Made by a program: the position numbers and the translations under genes. From Fictibacillus enclensis (GTDB lineage Bacteria > Bacillota > Bacilli > Bacillales > Fictibacillaceae): 64,000 nucleotides of DNA. Positions 34,669 to 42,380 of the stretch are shown here, one piece after another. Position 1 is the first letter of the stretch. The number at the start of each line of letters is the position of its first letter. The stretch covers positions 62,001 to 126,000 of the forward strand of contig NZ_KQ758617.1 of NCBI RefSeq assembly GCF_001457035.1, read 5' to 3'. A model generated the notes under the pieces. It worked only from the letters and a program-made list of their open reading frames with translations. It did no database searches and had not been told where the DNA came from.

Positions 34669-35094
34669 TCAGGAAAGACGGGATGCTATATTGTTTGATA
34701 TTTCCTCAAATTGTTCTTTGGTGTAATCATGTGTTTCCCAAACAGCTCCAAAGCCATCACCTTTCCCATAGCGCGGGATAATATGTACATGATAGTGGAA
34801 TACAGATTGTCCGGCTGCTTCGCCATTATTGTTCAGCACATTTAAACCGATCGGGTCAAACGCTTCTTTAATGGCAGTAGCGATTTGGGGTACAGCAGAG
34901 AACAATTTTCCGGCTGTCTCAGACGGCAGGGCAAACACATCTTTGTGATGAGATTTCGGAATTACCAGGGTGTGTCCCTTTGTAACCTGGCTGATATCCA
35001 AAAACGCTACTACATTTTCATCCTCATAGACCTTGTAGGCAGGGATTTCACCTTGTACAATTTTACAAAAAATGCATTGATCATCATGATTCAT
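34669..35094 (-). CDS. hit: HIT-family protein Hit
   Basis: This 141-residue histidine-triad hydrolase has an N-terminal CIFCKIVQGEIP (zinc/cysteine pair seen in Gram-positive Hit proteins) and the catalytic triad motif YHVHIIPRYG near residue 100. Family members hydrolyse nucleotide-phosphate bonds such as AMP-amide. The ATG at 35094 follows GAGGTGATGG; a longer frame upstream lacks similarity. It faces ecsA divergently, as in B. subtilis. Confidence 0.93.
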   Translation of the reverse strand: MNHDDQCIFCKIVQGEIPAYKVYEDENVVAFLDISQVTKGHTLVIPKSHHKDVFALPSETAGKLFSAVPQIATAIKEAFDPIGLNVLNNNGEAAGQSVFHYHVHIIPRYGKGDGFGAVWETHDYTKEQFEEISNNIASRLS

Positions 35095-35370
35095 TCCATC
35101 ACCTCGAATGTTTTTTCTCATTTTAGCACAACTTGGGACCATATGTTATTGGAACATTTAGAAATTACATAAGAAAAAGAGCCCTGCGTAAGCAGAGCCC
35201 TTTTCCTATAGAGGTTAGAGAAGAAAGGAGAACCTGGAAACATACATTCCGATTTTTTAGCGAACACCTCATTCCATTGGATTATATGCCTGGGTAAGCC
35301 ATAATCTTTTCCAAGAGAATCATCTCCCTGAATTTGGTTGTTCAAATCGTGATATAGTACCTGAAATCTC

Positions 35371-35402
35371 CCTAGAAGAAGGGGGGATGCCTTCTTCTTT
35401 TT
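35371..35402 (+). terminator. Terminator-like hairpin upstream of ecsA
   Basis: AGAAGAAGG pairs with CCTTCTTCT around GGGGATG, followed by TTTTTT. Nothing coding ends just before it, so it may close a short untranslated RNA or a leader. Confidence 0.55.
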
Positions 35403-35448
35403 TAGGGTTGCCAGATCTGTTGAAGTTTATCCATACAAATTGCGACGG

Positions 35449-35478
35449 TTGGAAAACAAAAACGAAAAATAGTATGAT
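35449..35478 (+). promoter_or_regulatory. Candidate promoter of ecsABC
   Basis: TTGGAA at 35449-35454 and TATGAT at 35473-35478 are spaced by 18 bp, giving a leader of about 115 bases to ecsA. Confidence 0.4.
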
Positions 35479-35599
35479 GAAAAGGAATTCAGACAGGAGT
35501 GCAGGCTGTGCTTTACCAAAAGGACAGCTTTTGTTGAAATAATATTGAAACGTTTTTACCAAACTAGAAACAAAGGTCCAAAAGAAGGGATATTGAATA

Positions 35600-36343
35600 A
35601 TGAAAAAAATTCTCGAAATTACCGGTTTAACAGGGGGATATTCTCCCGACAGGCCCGTCCTGCACGATGTCTCCTTTGATGTACATGCCAATGAAATCGT
35701 TGGGTTGATCGGATTAAACGGCGCAGGAAAAAGTACAACGATTAAGCATGTATTGGGGCTGATGGAGCCGAGCATGGGAACAACTAAGATTAACGGAAAA
35801 ACGTTTCAGGAGGAACCGGAAGAATATAGAGGACAGTTGTCATACATACCGGAAACACCCATTCTTTATGAAGAGCTTACCCTGTGGGAGCATCTCGAAA
35901 TGACGGCGATGGCTTATGGGCTTGAAGAACAGACCTTTTTAACGAGAGTTCGGCCGCTGTTGGCGGAATTTAATATGGAAAACAAAATTAAATGGTTTCC
36001 GGGTCACTTTTCAAAAGGAATGCGCCAGAAGGTAATGATTTTGTGTGCCTTTCTCGTTGAGCCCGAACTTTATATCGTTGATGAGCCATTTGTCGGTCTT
36101 GATCCGCTTGGCATCCATTCTTTTTTGGAGCTTATGGTTAGCTTTAAAAACAATGGGGCGGGAATCCTGATGTCCACGCACATTCTTGCGACGGCTGAAC
36201 GGTACTGTGACCGGTTTATCATCCTGCATGAAGGCAAAATCGCGATGCAGGGAACCCTTCAGGAGCTAAAAGGCCAGATGGGCAACCCCGATGCCACCCT
36301 GGATGACATCTATATTCATGCGAGCAGAGGGAAGCGGCCATGA
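35600..36343 (+). CDS. ecsA: ABC transporter ATPase EcsA
   Basis: The 247-residue ATPase has Walker A GLNGAGKST near residue 40, signature FSKGMRQKV and Walker B LYIVDEPFVGLD. With EcsB it forms an ABC-2-type exporter; in B. subtilis loss of Ecs lowers protein secretion and affects regulated membrane proteolysis by RasP, competence and sporulation. The stop overlaps the ecsB start (ATGA). Confidence 0.95.
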   Translation: MKKILEITGLTGGYSPDRPVLHDVSFDVHANEIVGLIGLNGAGKSTTIKHVLGLMEPSMGTTKINGKTFQEEPEEYRGQLSYIPETPILYEELTLWEHLEMTAMAYGLEEQTFLTRVRPLLAEFNMENKIKWFPGHFSKGMRQKVMILCAFLVEPELYIVDEPFVGLDPLGIHSFLELMVSFKNNGAGILMSTHILATAERYCDRFIILHEGKIAMQGTLQELKGQMGNPDATLDDIYIHASRGKRP

Positions 36344-37557
36344 TGGATTTCACAAAAATTTGGCGGGTGAGGAAGGATCAATATTTCAGCCTGGCGCTTC
36401 GGTATTTCAGGCTGATTGGGAACAGCGGATTCATGTTGTCTTTGTATATTCTTTTTGTAACCGGAAGTTTCTATTACGCCCGTATTCTGAAACAGCTTCC
36501 TGAAAATTTCCCAGCACTGTGGCTGTTCATTGCTGTTTTTGCCTATTTACTTACGAAAAGCCCGGTCCGCACCTTCTTAAGGAAAGGAGACCTTGTGTTT
36601 CTTTTGCCGGTTGAATCGCGAATGAAGGAGTATTTCAGACATTCCATCCGGTATTCCATGGTAGTTCAATCGTTTATTGTGGTTCTTGTTTTTGTGGCAT
36701 TGGGACCATTGTTTTCGAAATATATTTCCGGCAGAGGGCTGGAAATGCTGATTACCATTGCTCTTTTGCTCGCTGCCAAGCTGTGGAACATCAAAACATC
36801 GTGGGAGGAGCAGCGGCTGCCCTTTCATAGGAACAGAAGGAATTACACTCTCCTCCGCCTGGTCGTTAATGCTGTATTTCTATATCTTTTGTTTCAGATG
36901 GCCTATGTGTTTTTGATCGCTGTTCTGGCTATTATGTACGTTTTATCGAACTTTGTTTTTGGCTATATAAAAAAGGTTCATGGCTACAAGTGGGAGCATC
37001 TCCTGGAAGTGGAAAACGGAATGATGATGAAGCTTTACCGTGTAGCCAACCTGTTTACCGATGTGCCGCAGCTGGCTCAAAGGGTACGGCCGCGAACATG
37101 GCTGTCTTCGCTATCGAAAGTTTCTTACAGGCACAGCCACACGTTTGACGGTTTATACCGAAAAACCTTTTTCCGATCCAACGATTATTTCGGCATTTAT
37201 ATTCGCCTGATTCTTATCGGAGGACTGTTTCTTTTCTGGATTCCACAAGGCTGGTGGCATACCGTCCTCGTTCTTCTTTTTCTGCATGCTACAGGGATAC
37301 AGCTTCTGCCTCTGTATAAGCATCATAAGGGGAATGTCTGGTTTGAACTTTATCCGGTGAAGCACCACTGGCGCTTTCAGGCATTCCAGAGATGGCTGCG
37401 CCTGCTGATGCTCATTCAGGCTTTTCTTTACGTAGCCTTCCTTCTTGCTATGGGGGGGACATGGACCAATGGAGTGGTTTCTGGCATTCTTGCTGTTATT
37501 TTTGTCTGGTTGTTTTCCGAATACTATACTAAAAAGCAGCTCTTGCGAGTAAGGTAG
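36340..37557 (+). CDS. ecsB: ABC transporter membrane subunit EcsB
   Basis: This 405-residue protein has about eight TM helices in groups, separated by basic cytoplasmic loops (WEEQRLPFHRNRRNYTLLR). The two ATGs at 36340 and 36343 are both possible starts and overlap the end of ecsA. It is the membrane half of the Ecs exporter, dedicated to EcsA. Length agrees with B. subtilis EcsB (408 aa). Confidence 0.93.
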   Translation: MMDFTKIWRVRKDQYFSLALRYFRLIGNSGFMLSLYILFVTGSFYYARILKQLPENFPALWLFIAVFAYLLTKSPVRTFLRKGDLVFLLPVESRMKEYFRHSIRYSMVVQSFIVVLVFVALGPLFSKYISGRGLEMLITIALLLAAKLWNIKTSWEEQRLPFHRNRRNYTLLRLVVNAVFLYLLFQMAYVFLIAVLAIMYVLSNFVFGYIKKVHGYKWEHLLEVENGMMMKLYRVANLFTDVPQLAQRVRPRTWLSSLSKVSYRHSHTFDGLYRKTFFRSNDYFGIYIRLILIGGLFLFWIPQGWWHTVLVLLFLHATGIQLLPLYKHHKGNVWFELYPVKHHWRFQAFQRWLRLLMLIQAFLYVAFLLAMGGTWTNGVVSGILAVIFVWLFSEYYTKKQLLRVR

Positions 37558-37595
37558 AATAAAACAACCCTGAAGTTCATGAAAGAGGCGAGTCC

Positions 37596-38348
37596 ATGGG
37601 CAGGTATGAAACCGAAATTTTGGCAGAGCTTCACAGGTGGGAGCAAGAGATGAGAAAAGAGCCTTCTCTTTGGGACCGCTCCTCAAAAAAATTGCAGAAT
37701 AGGTTCAACAGCATGCTCCCGGAAAAGGTGCATCTGATGATCACGAAAAGTATAAAGAGCATGGTGCATGGGACATTGATCGGATCGGAGTATATTTCGA
37801 AAAAACAGCCGATGCCTCCCCGCAGTCTCAGGGAAAGTGATGAAACAGCGGATGCTTTGATCGTTTCTTACCGGCGCACAGCAGCGGTGGAAGGAGCAGG
37901 TACAGGAGCGGGCGGATTCCTGCTGGGGCTTGCCGATTTCCCTATCCTTTTGGGTATTAAAATGAAATTTCTGTTCGATGCTGCCGGGGTATACGGGTTC
38001 GATGTGAAGGATTACCGGGAGCGGCTTTACATTCTTTATATTTTTCAGCTGGCTTACAGCAGTCCGTTTAAACGGGTGGAGCTACTTGAACGGATTTTGA
38101 ACTGGGAGGACACCACCGGTGATTTCCCGACGGAGCAGCAATACTTGCGGGGGATTGACTGGCAGACACTGCAACAGGATTACAGAGATCACATTGACTT
38201 GGTGAAGATGCTGCAAATGGTTCCGGGCTTTGGTGCAGTGGTTGGCGCCTTTGCCAATTATCGCTTTCTTGATGAGCTGGGAAAGACGGCTAAAAACTGT
38301 TTTCGACTTCGTACAGTCAATGAACTGAAACAAAAAGGCTGGCTTTAA
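37596..38348 (+). CDS. ecsC: EcsC family protein
   Basis: The 250-residue protein has the EcsC family core: AVEGAGTGAGGFLLGLADFPILLGIKMKFLFDAAGVYGFD (about 92-131) and a second hydrophobic stretch PGFGAVVGAFANYRFLDELGKTA. It is the third gene of ecsABC, 38 bases after ecsB, and the least understood. The start follows GAAAGAGGCGAG. Terminator follows. Confidence 0.92.
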   Translation: MGRYETEILAELHRWEQEMRKEPSLWDRSSKKLQNRFNSMLPEKVHLMITKSIKSMVHGTLIGSEYISKKQPMPPRSLRESDETADALIVSYRRTAAVEGAGTGAGGFLLGLADFPILLGIKMKFLFDAAGVYGFDVKDYRERLYILYIFQLAYSSPFKRVELLERILNWEDTTGDFPTEQQYLRGIDWQTLQQDYRDHIDLVKMLQMVPGFGAVVGAFANYRFLDELGKTAKNCFRLRTVNELKQKGWL

Positions 38349-38394
38349 AAAAAGCTGCTGCTTTCCTCAATGGGTGAAAGCAGCAGCTTTTTAT
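38347..38394 (+). terminator. Terminator of ecsABC
   Basis: AAGCTGCTGCTTTC pairs with GAAAGCAGCAGCTT and ends in a T run. Confidence 0.88.
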
Positions 38395-38409
38395 CGCATT
38401 TCCTGTTTT

Positions 38410-38841
38410 TTAAAATCGATTATCTTTTAACAAGCGATCCATTTCTTCTTTGTGTTTAGTTTCATCCGCAATCATATCCTCCAGCTGCACAACCAATTCA
38501 GTCATGTTAAGCTTGGACGCCTGTTCTTTTCGCTCTTCATAACGGCGGATGGTATCAATCTCCGCATTGCGGGCTTCTTCCAGCATTTGGCGGACATCAT
38601 TTACCTGTTTTACTTCTTTTGGAGTGGTAGTTGGGGTACCGCCGAGCGTGCTGATTTTCTCGGCAAGATACAAGGCATGTCCTTGTTCGTCACCAATTTC
38701 AGACTCGAAAAACGGTTTCAGAACCTGGCGGAAAATTCCGGATACGGTGGCTGCATTATGGTTGTACATAATGATCGCTGAATATTCGTTGGCTAGGTCT
38801 TCGTTTAGTCCTTCAATCAATACTTCTAAATCTTTTTCCAT
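38410..38841 (-). CDS. Ferritin-like di-iron protein
   Basis: The 143-residue four-helix protein carries paired carboxylate/His signatures of the ferritin-like fold: LANEYSAIIMYNHN (helix A), EIGDEQGHALYLAE (helix B), EARNAEIDTIRRYEERKEQ (helix C) and EDMIADETKHKEEMDR (helix D). It resembles bacterioferritin-type iron-storage or oxidative-stress proteins rather than Dps, but the exact class is open. It diverges from the DJ-1/PfpI gene. Confidence 0.8.
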   Translation of the reverse strand: MEKDLEVLIEGLNEDLANEYSAIIMYNHNAATVSGIFRQVLKPFFESEIGDEQGHALYLAEKISTLGGTPTTTPKEVKQVNDVRQMLEEARNAEIDTIRRYEERKEQASKLNMTELVVQLEDMIADETKHKEEMDRLLKDNRF

Positions 38842-38917
38842 TTATACATTACCTCCCAATATTCATTCAGCTATATACTTCCCTATTTAAACATGTAATA
38901 AACTCCAGAAAAAACGG

Positions 38918-38943
38918 GTTTACTTCTTTTGTCAAAAGGAAAT
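38918..38943 (+). promoter_or_regulatory. Candidate sigma-B promoter for the DJ-1/PfpI gene
   Basis: GTTTAC at 38918-38923 and GGAAAT at 38938-38943 with a 14-base spacer resemble the sigma-B consensus GTTTAA-N13-15-GGGTAT. B. subtilis yfkM, the likely orthologue, is a general stress gene. Confidence 0.4.
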
Positions 38944-38982
38944 GTTAAAGGGTGTAGATTACTGAAGAGGAGAGGATTGTAG

Positions 38983-39507
38983 ATGGCTAAAATTGCAACT
39001 GTATTAACTAACTTGTTTGAGGACGTCGAACTTACCGATCCAGCAAAAGCTTACAAGGAAGCAGGGCACCAAGTAACGGTAATCGGGTTTGAAAAAGGAC
39101 AAACACTAAAAGGGAAACAGCAGGAAGCAACCGTGACTTCAGATGCAGGAATCGGTGAGGTCAGCCCTTCTGATTTTGATGCGCTGTTTATCCCAGGAGG
39201 GTTCTCTCCGGACCAGTTGAGAGATGATGAGCGTTTTGTCAGCTTTGCCAAAGAATTTGCAGACAACGGAAAGCCCATTTTTGCAATCTGCCATGGGCCT
39301 CAGCTGCTCATTACGGCAGGCGTGCTAAAGGACCGGAAAGTAACGGGCTATAATTCCATCAAGGTGGACTTAAAGAATGCGGGCGCCAACTTTGTCGATG
39401 AAGAGGTTGTCGTTTGCGGCGGAAATCTTGTAACAAGCAGACAGCCGGATGATATTCCTGCGTTTAACCGAGAATCACTCTCTATCCTTTCAAAATTAAA
39501 TCGATAA
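38983..39507 (+). CDS. DJ-1/PfpI family general stress protein (YfkM-like)
   Basis: The 174-residue class I glutamine-amidotransferase-like protein has the nucleophile elbow AICHGPQLLITAG (Cys near residue 104) and FIPGGFSPDQLRDDERF. It resembles B. subtilis YfkM (general stress protein 18), a protease/deglycase-like protein. The start follows GAGGAGAGG. A DUF3243 gene follows after 13 bases and is probably cotranscribed. Confidence 0.87.
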   Translation: MAKIATVLTNLFEDVELTDPAKAYKEAGHQVTVIGFEKGQTLKGKQQEATVTSDAGIGEVSPSDFDALFIPGGFSPDQLRDDERFVSFAKEFADNGKPIFAICHGPQLLITAGVLKDRKVTGYNSIKVDLKNAGANFVDEEVVVCGGNLVTSRQPDDIPAFNRESLSILSKLNR

Positions 39508-39520
39508 GGAGAAAAAGGCC

Positions 39521-39859
39521 ATGGGCAATGAAGAAAAACATATTTTGCACAAAGACGATACAGTAAACCTCAACAAGGTCGATGACACCGTTGAACGCAT
39601 CAGTGATGAGCGAAAAGATGAAATTCTGCACAATTTTGAAGAATTTAAATCTTACCTCCACACAAGAGTAGCGCTTGGCGAAAAATTGGGATTGGATGAA
39701 GAAACATTGGCCAAAGCGGCACAAAAGGTCGCTGAACATCTCGCACAATCAGAAGATCCACGCAACGCGGAAGAAAATCTTCTGAAAGAGCTTTGGAAGG
39801 TTGGAGATGATCAGCAGAAGCACCAACTGGCCCATATGCTCATTAAACTTGTACAATAG
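39521..39859 (+). CDS. DUF3243 family protein
   Basis: The 112-residue helical, charged protein contains ERKDEILHNFEEFKSYLHTRVALGEKLGLDEETLAKAAQKVAEHLA, the DUF3243 core. The start follows AAGGAG nine bases upstream. It follows the DJ-1/PfpI gene, so may share stress control. Function unknown. Confidence 0.85.
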   Translation: MGNEEKHILHKDDTVNLNKVDDTVERISDERKDEILHNFEEFKSYLHTRVALGEKLGLDEETLAKAAQKVAEHLAQSEDPRNAEENLLKELWKVGDDQQKHQLAHMLIKLVQ

Positions 39860-39864
39860 AGAAA

Positions 39865-39903
39865 GAAGCTGCCATTTTGAAACCCTTGGCAGCTTTTTTT
39901 CGT
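39865..39903 (+). terminator. Terminator of the stress gene pair
   Basis: AAGCTGCCA pairs with TGGCAGCTT around a twelve-base loop and runs into seven Ts. Confidence 0.85.
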
Positions 39904-39936
39904 TTAATAAGATATTCTTTTGCAAGAGGTGCCGCA

Positions 39937-40620
39937 ATGATTAAACGTTTGATTAAAAAAGTATCTTTTCCTCTCATCCCGACGCTTTTGCTTCTGGCCG
40001 GTTTTGGACTGGCTACAGCTTGCCTTTTGATTTTTGCCGAATTATCGGAGGAGGTATTGGAAAAAGAAGCGTTTGGGTTTGATCCCGTCATTATTGATGC
40101 TGTTCGTTCGTATTCATCACCAGCCATGGACCGGGTCATGCTTGTTTTTACAGAAATCGGATCGAAATTGGCGCTGGGGATTCTGGTTGCAGCAGGAATG
40201 CTGTGGCTATGGCTTAAACACAAAAATATTTGGGGAATGCTCTTTTTTCTGATTGCCGTTGGCGGGGGAGGCTTGCTGAACCTGATCCTGAAAAATGCCT
40301 TCCAAAGAAAACGGCCCGACACAGATCCGATTGTTGAAGCTCTGGGCTTCAGCTTTCCTAGCGGACATGCGATGGGCAGTTTAGTTTATTATGGATTTCT
40401 GGGATACTTGGTTGTCAGGAGTAAAAGAAAGACCGGTATTAAATTCTTCTGGGGCTTTCTTTTCGGAATTGTGATCATTTTGATTGGAATTAGCCGAATA
40501 TATCTTGGTGTCCACTATCCATCAGATGTGGTTGCCGGTTATGCTGCTGGTCTCGTATGGCTTCTTTTATGCGTAGCTGCACTTGAAGCCGTTTATTTTT
40601 ATAAACAGCGTAACTCTTAA
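39937..40620 (+). CDS. PAP2-family lipid phosphatase
   Basis: The 227-residue integral membrane phosphatase starts MIKRLIKKVSF, seven bases after AAGAGGTG; an earlier frame start overlaps the preceding terminator. It carries the three acid-phosphatase motifs: KNAFQRKRP, FPSGHAMGS and SRIYLGVHYPSDV, between about six helices. Likely substrates are undecaprenyl pyrophosphate or phosphatidic acid / PGP. It is convergent with a diacylglycerol-kinase-family gene, a neat lipid pairing. Confidence 0.92.
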   Translation: MIKRLIKKVSFPLIPTLLLLAGFGLATACLLIFAELSEEVLEKEAFGFDPVIIDAVRSYSSPAMDRVMLVFTEIGSKLALGILVAAGMLWLWLKHKNIWGMLFFLIAVGGGGLLNLILKNAFQRKRPDTDPIVEALGFSFPSGHAMGSLVYYGFLGYLVVRSKRKTGIKFFWGFLFGIVIILIGISRIYLGVHYPSDVVAGYAAGLVWLLLCVAALEAVYFYKQRNS

Positions 40621-40631
40621 GGACAACAGAA

Positions 40632-41522
40632 TCAAACCGGGAATTGGCCGACGATAACCGACAAGTAGTTCTTCAAGTTTTCGAGTGTTGCCGGCGTTCG
40701 TGCATTACGTTCTCCGTCACAGTCAATCAATTGGTCGGGTGTGGCGGTCACGGAAAGTGAACTGGTTTTATAGTAAAGCAGGTCTTCATTGGCAGGTGTG
40801 GTGTTCAGTAATTTGGATTGAACCGCATCCCAGATTAATCGTAGCGAAGGCTCTTTGACAATCAGGATGTCAAACTTCCCGTCCTGAATATCCGTGTCAG
40901 GAAAGAACGCTCTAATGCCTCCGGTAAACGGGCCGTTTCCGACAATGAGCATGGAGGCATCTCCGCTATAGGTGAAGTCAGGGCTATCAATTTCGAGGTG
41001 AAACGATTCATAATTCTTCACCGTTTGGGCAGTTGAAAGGTAGTAGGACAAGCGCCCAAATCGGTCCTTAACCTGGCTGTCAATATTCGCAGAAACTTGA
41101 GTGATTAAGCCGATTCCCCAAAAGTTAAGGAAGTAGTTTGTGCTGCAATGGCCGACATCCAGTTTTTCGATTCTGTTCTCGAGAATTTGATCCACGGCCT
41201 TAAAAGGGTCCTGATCCATGCCAATGGCCCTTGAAAAATCGTTGCATGTGCCTCCGGGCAATATGGCGAAGGTTGGACGGTTTTCAAGAGGGCAAAGAGC
41301 GTTGACAAGTTCGTGGATCGTCCCGTCTCCACCGGCTCCGATAATCAGATCCACATCGTCAGCAATCTCTGCCAGAAATCTTCCGCCGTCTCCTTCATCC
41401 TTTGTTTTGTGGAGAATAACCTCGCCGTAGGCTTCTTCTATTTTTTTTACCACATCATCTATATTGTCAACGAGCTGTTTGTTGCCCGCATACGGATTCA
41501 GGATAATTGCTGCTTTTTTCAT
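40632..41522 (-). CDS. Diacylglycerol-kinase family lipid kinase
   Basis: The 296-residue lipid kinase starts KAAIILNPYAGNKQ with the nucleotide motif IIGAGGDGTIHELVNAL (GGDGT near residue 64) and PGGTCNDFSRAIG. The C-terminal beta domain has DGKFDILIVKEPSL and the acidic DCDGERN. It is related to DgkB and YtlR; diacylglycerol or another lipid is the likely substrate. The start follows GAGGGG. Confidence 0.88.
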   Translation of the reverse strand: MKKAAIILNPYAGNKQLVDNIDDVVKKIEEAYGEVILHKTKDEGDGGRFLAEIADDVDLIIGAGGDGTIHELVNALCPLENRPTFAILPGGTCNDFSRAIGMDQDPFKAVDQILENRIEKLDVGHCSTNYFLNFWGIGLITQVSANIDSQVKDRFGRLSYYLSTAQTVKNYESFHLEIDSPDFTYSGDASMLIVGNGPFTGGIRAFFPDTDIQDGKFDILIVKEPSLRLIWDAVQSKLLNTTPANEDLLYYKTSSLSVTATPDQLIDCDGERNARTPATLENLKNYLSVIVGQFPV

Positions 41523-41606
41523 ATGAACCCCTCCTCATCTCCTAAAAGTAATTGCACGCTCCTATAGATTTATCATATCTTCCAGAATTTATTTCTCATA
41601 AGGAAA

Positions 41607-41638
41607 AACCTGCATGCTTACGGATGCCTGCAGGCTTA
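41607..41638 (-). terminator. Terminator of hmoB
   Basis: CCTGC and GCAGG with an inner GGCAT/ATGC stem lead into TTTTTCC on the minus strand. Confidence 0.55.
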
Positions 41639-41663
41639 GATGAATGAATGTATATGATTTTTT

Positions 41664-42158
41664 TTAGGAAAGTACTCGGTATTGCTTTACATACGACGGT
41701 CCGGAAAACAAGGTTTGTGGAAGACCGCCACCTGTGCCCCTGTCCTTGTGGGCTTCCGCATAGGCGGAGGATTGCTGCCAATTGATAAAGTCTGATTGGG
41801 ACTCCCATAACGTCAATATGATATAAGGGTCATTTTTGTCTGGCCGCAATACGCGAATCGCTGCAAAGCCGGGTTCCTTTTCTACAAGGCCCGCTCTCTG
41901 GTGGAATCGTTCCTCAAAGAGGACACGTCCTTCATCGGTTACCTGGATGTGGTTCAACACGGCAAATGAACCATTTTTCAGGTTTCCGCGTGAATTCAGG
42001 ATTTCATATGAATGTCCTTCTTCAAAAGGATTGGTTTCCTCGTTTTCCGCTATTAATGCCGCATCTCCTCCGCTTTCAAGCAGTATGGCATGTTCATGAG
42101 AGGCTTCCGGCAGTTTTTCTAGAAAATGCTGTGTTCCGAAAGTGATAAATAGCTTCAT
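41664..42158 (-). CDS. hmoB: Heme-degrading monooxygenase HmoB (YhgC)
   Basis: The 164-residue protein has an ABM-type ferredoxin-like domain in its C-terminal half (FEERFHQRAGLVEKEPGF, RVLRPDKNDPYIILTLWESQSDFINWQQSSAYAEAH), closely matching B. subtilis HmoB/YhgC (166 aa). HmoB opens heme to release iron. It lies upstream of pbpF and close to hemEHY, so heme making and breaking genes are neighbours. The start follows AAAAAGGAGCGG. Confidence 0.92.
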   Translation of the reverse strand: MKLFITFGTQHFLEKLPEASHEHAILLESGGDAALIAENEETNPFEEGHSYEILNSRGNLKNGSFAVLNHIQVTDEGRVLFEERFHQRAGLVEKEPGFAAIRVLRPDKNDPYIILTLWESQSDFINWQQSSAYAEAHKDRGTGGGLPQTLFSGPSYVKQYRVLS

Positions 42159-42380
42159 ATATAACCGCTCCTTTTTGGTCAGATAGTAGTGGGAAGAAAG
42201 CTTCTAATTCATGAATTACCCGCTGAATGCAAATAATAAACGAGTGTTAAGTTAATGAATAGCGTCTGCAGTATTATGTGATTTATCCTTCTTTTCGCGT
42301 AATCTGTAATAATATAGTAAAATAAGCAATCAGAATGGCATGTTGATAGGGAAACTTTGTCATAAAGAGAGGTACATGGC

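Larger units (their letters stand above)
35095..35599. other. 505-bp hit-ecsA intergenic region
   Basis: It contains an imperfect hairpin at 35168-35200, a terminator-like hairpin at 35371-35402 (AGAAGAAGG with CCTTCTTCT, then T-rich) and, downstream of that, a candidate ecsA promoter. No convincing gene is present. A 51-codon frame at 35388-35543 has no usable ribosome site. Confidence 0.6.

Noticed and set aside
35388-35543. 51-codon frame upstream of ecsA
   Set aside because: Its ATG abuts a G run with no spacing and it overlaps the hairpin at 35371-35402 and the candidate ecsA promoter.
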